64,000 nt of DNA. It comes from Desulfobacterium sp. GTDB lineage: Bacteria; Desulfobacterota; Desulfobacteria; Desulfobacterales; Desulfobacteraceae. The stretch lies in contig JAEINR010000020.1 in the NCBI GenBank assembly GCA_016342325.1, positions 18,886-82,885 on the forward strand, read 5' to 3'. The position numbers and the translations under genes are program-made. Below are positions 63,924-64,000 of this stretch, in pieces. Each line of letters begins with the position of its first letter. Position 1 is the first letter of the stretch. Under the pieces are notes generated by a model. The model made no database searches. It was not told the origin of the DNA and saw only the letters and a list, made by a program, of their open reading frames with translations.

Positions 63924-64000
<77 letters not shown>

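Overview
This window looks like chromosome from a strictly anaerobic sulfate-reducing bacterium of the Desulfobacterota, probably Desulfobacteraceae or Desulfobacterium-like. The strongest evidence is an intact dissimilatory sulfate-reduction block, aprBA followed by qmoABC (44.3-51.9 kb). A cobalamin riboswitch controlling cobalamin-dependent radical-SAM enzymes, an ADP-forming acyl-CoA synthetase and many cysteine-cluster proteins also fit an anaerobe. The taxonomic assignment is inference; no 16S gene or database comparison is available here.

Layout. 0-3 kb: the 5' part of panC and a hybrid sensor kinase whose start region is duplicated in tandem. 3.1-4.85 kb: a decayed IS200/IS605-type element with intact tnpB and broken tnpA. 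4.9-6.7 kb: an HD-domain protein and a GGDEF cyclase with a textbook sigma-54 promoter. 6.9-12.6 kb: a chemotaxis block (cheA, cheD, HDOD gene, cheY, cheX, cheB) with no cheR, cheW or receptor. 12.8-14.1 kb: a cysteine-cluster protein and a PilZ-like protein. 14.2-20.9 kb: promoter, cobalamin riboswitch with terminator, then four tightly packed genes (SSS transporter, methyltransferase-DUF2284 fusion, two B12-binding radical-SAM proteins). This is the most interesting part: gene order and domains resemble bzaC-bzaD-bzaE of anaerobic benzimidazole (B12 lower ligand) synthesis, but the ring-forming bzaA/B/F step is missing and a transporter stands first.

21-25 kb: a DMT exporter, a PHA-synthase-like DUF3141 protein and an MBL-fold protein. 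25.3-34.6 kb, minus strand: the conserved translation/RNA operon rimP-nusA-infB-rbfA-truB-rpsO-pnp. 34.7-39.7 kb, minus strand: infC-rpmI-rplT-pheS-pheT followed by tRNA-Gly(CCC). infC appears to start at an AUA codon behind a strong Shine-Dalgarno sequence. 39.7-43.9 kb: a nucleoside deaminase, dGTPase-like protein, two more cysteine-cluster proteins and an SDR lacking the usual catalytic lysine. 44.0-51.9 kb: aprBA-qmoABC, where APS reductase receives electrons from menaquinol through the Qmo complex. 52-57.4 kb: a cold-shock protein, a small unknown ORF, an enoyl-CoA hydratase/acyl-CoA synthetase pair behind an operator-like palindrome, and leuB. 57.4-63.6 kb, minus strand: tRNA genes and the protein quality-control set tig-clpP-clpX-lon. 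The window ends with tRNA-Pro(TGG).

A family of about 77-bp dispersed repeats (five copies, four plus and one minus) sits at gene ends across the window and sometimes supplies the stop codon of the adjacent gene. No CRISPR array, prophage, integrase or rRNA gene was seen. Coordinates of short sites were counted by hand and may be off by one base.
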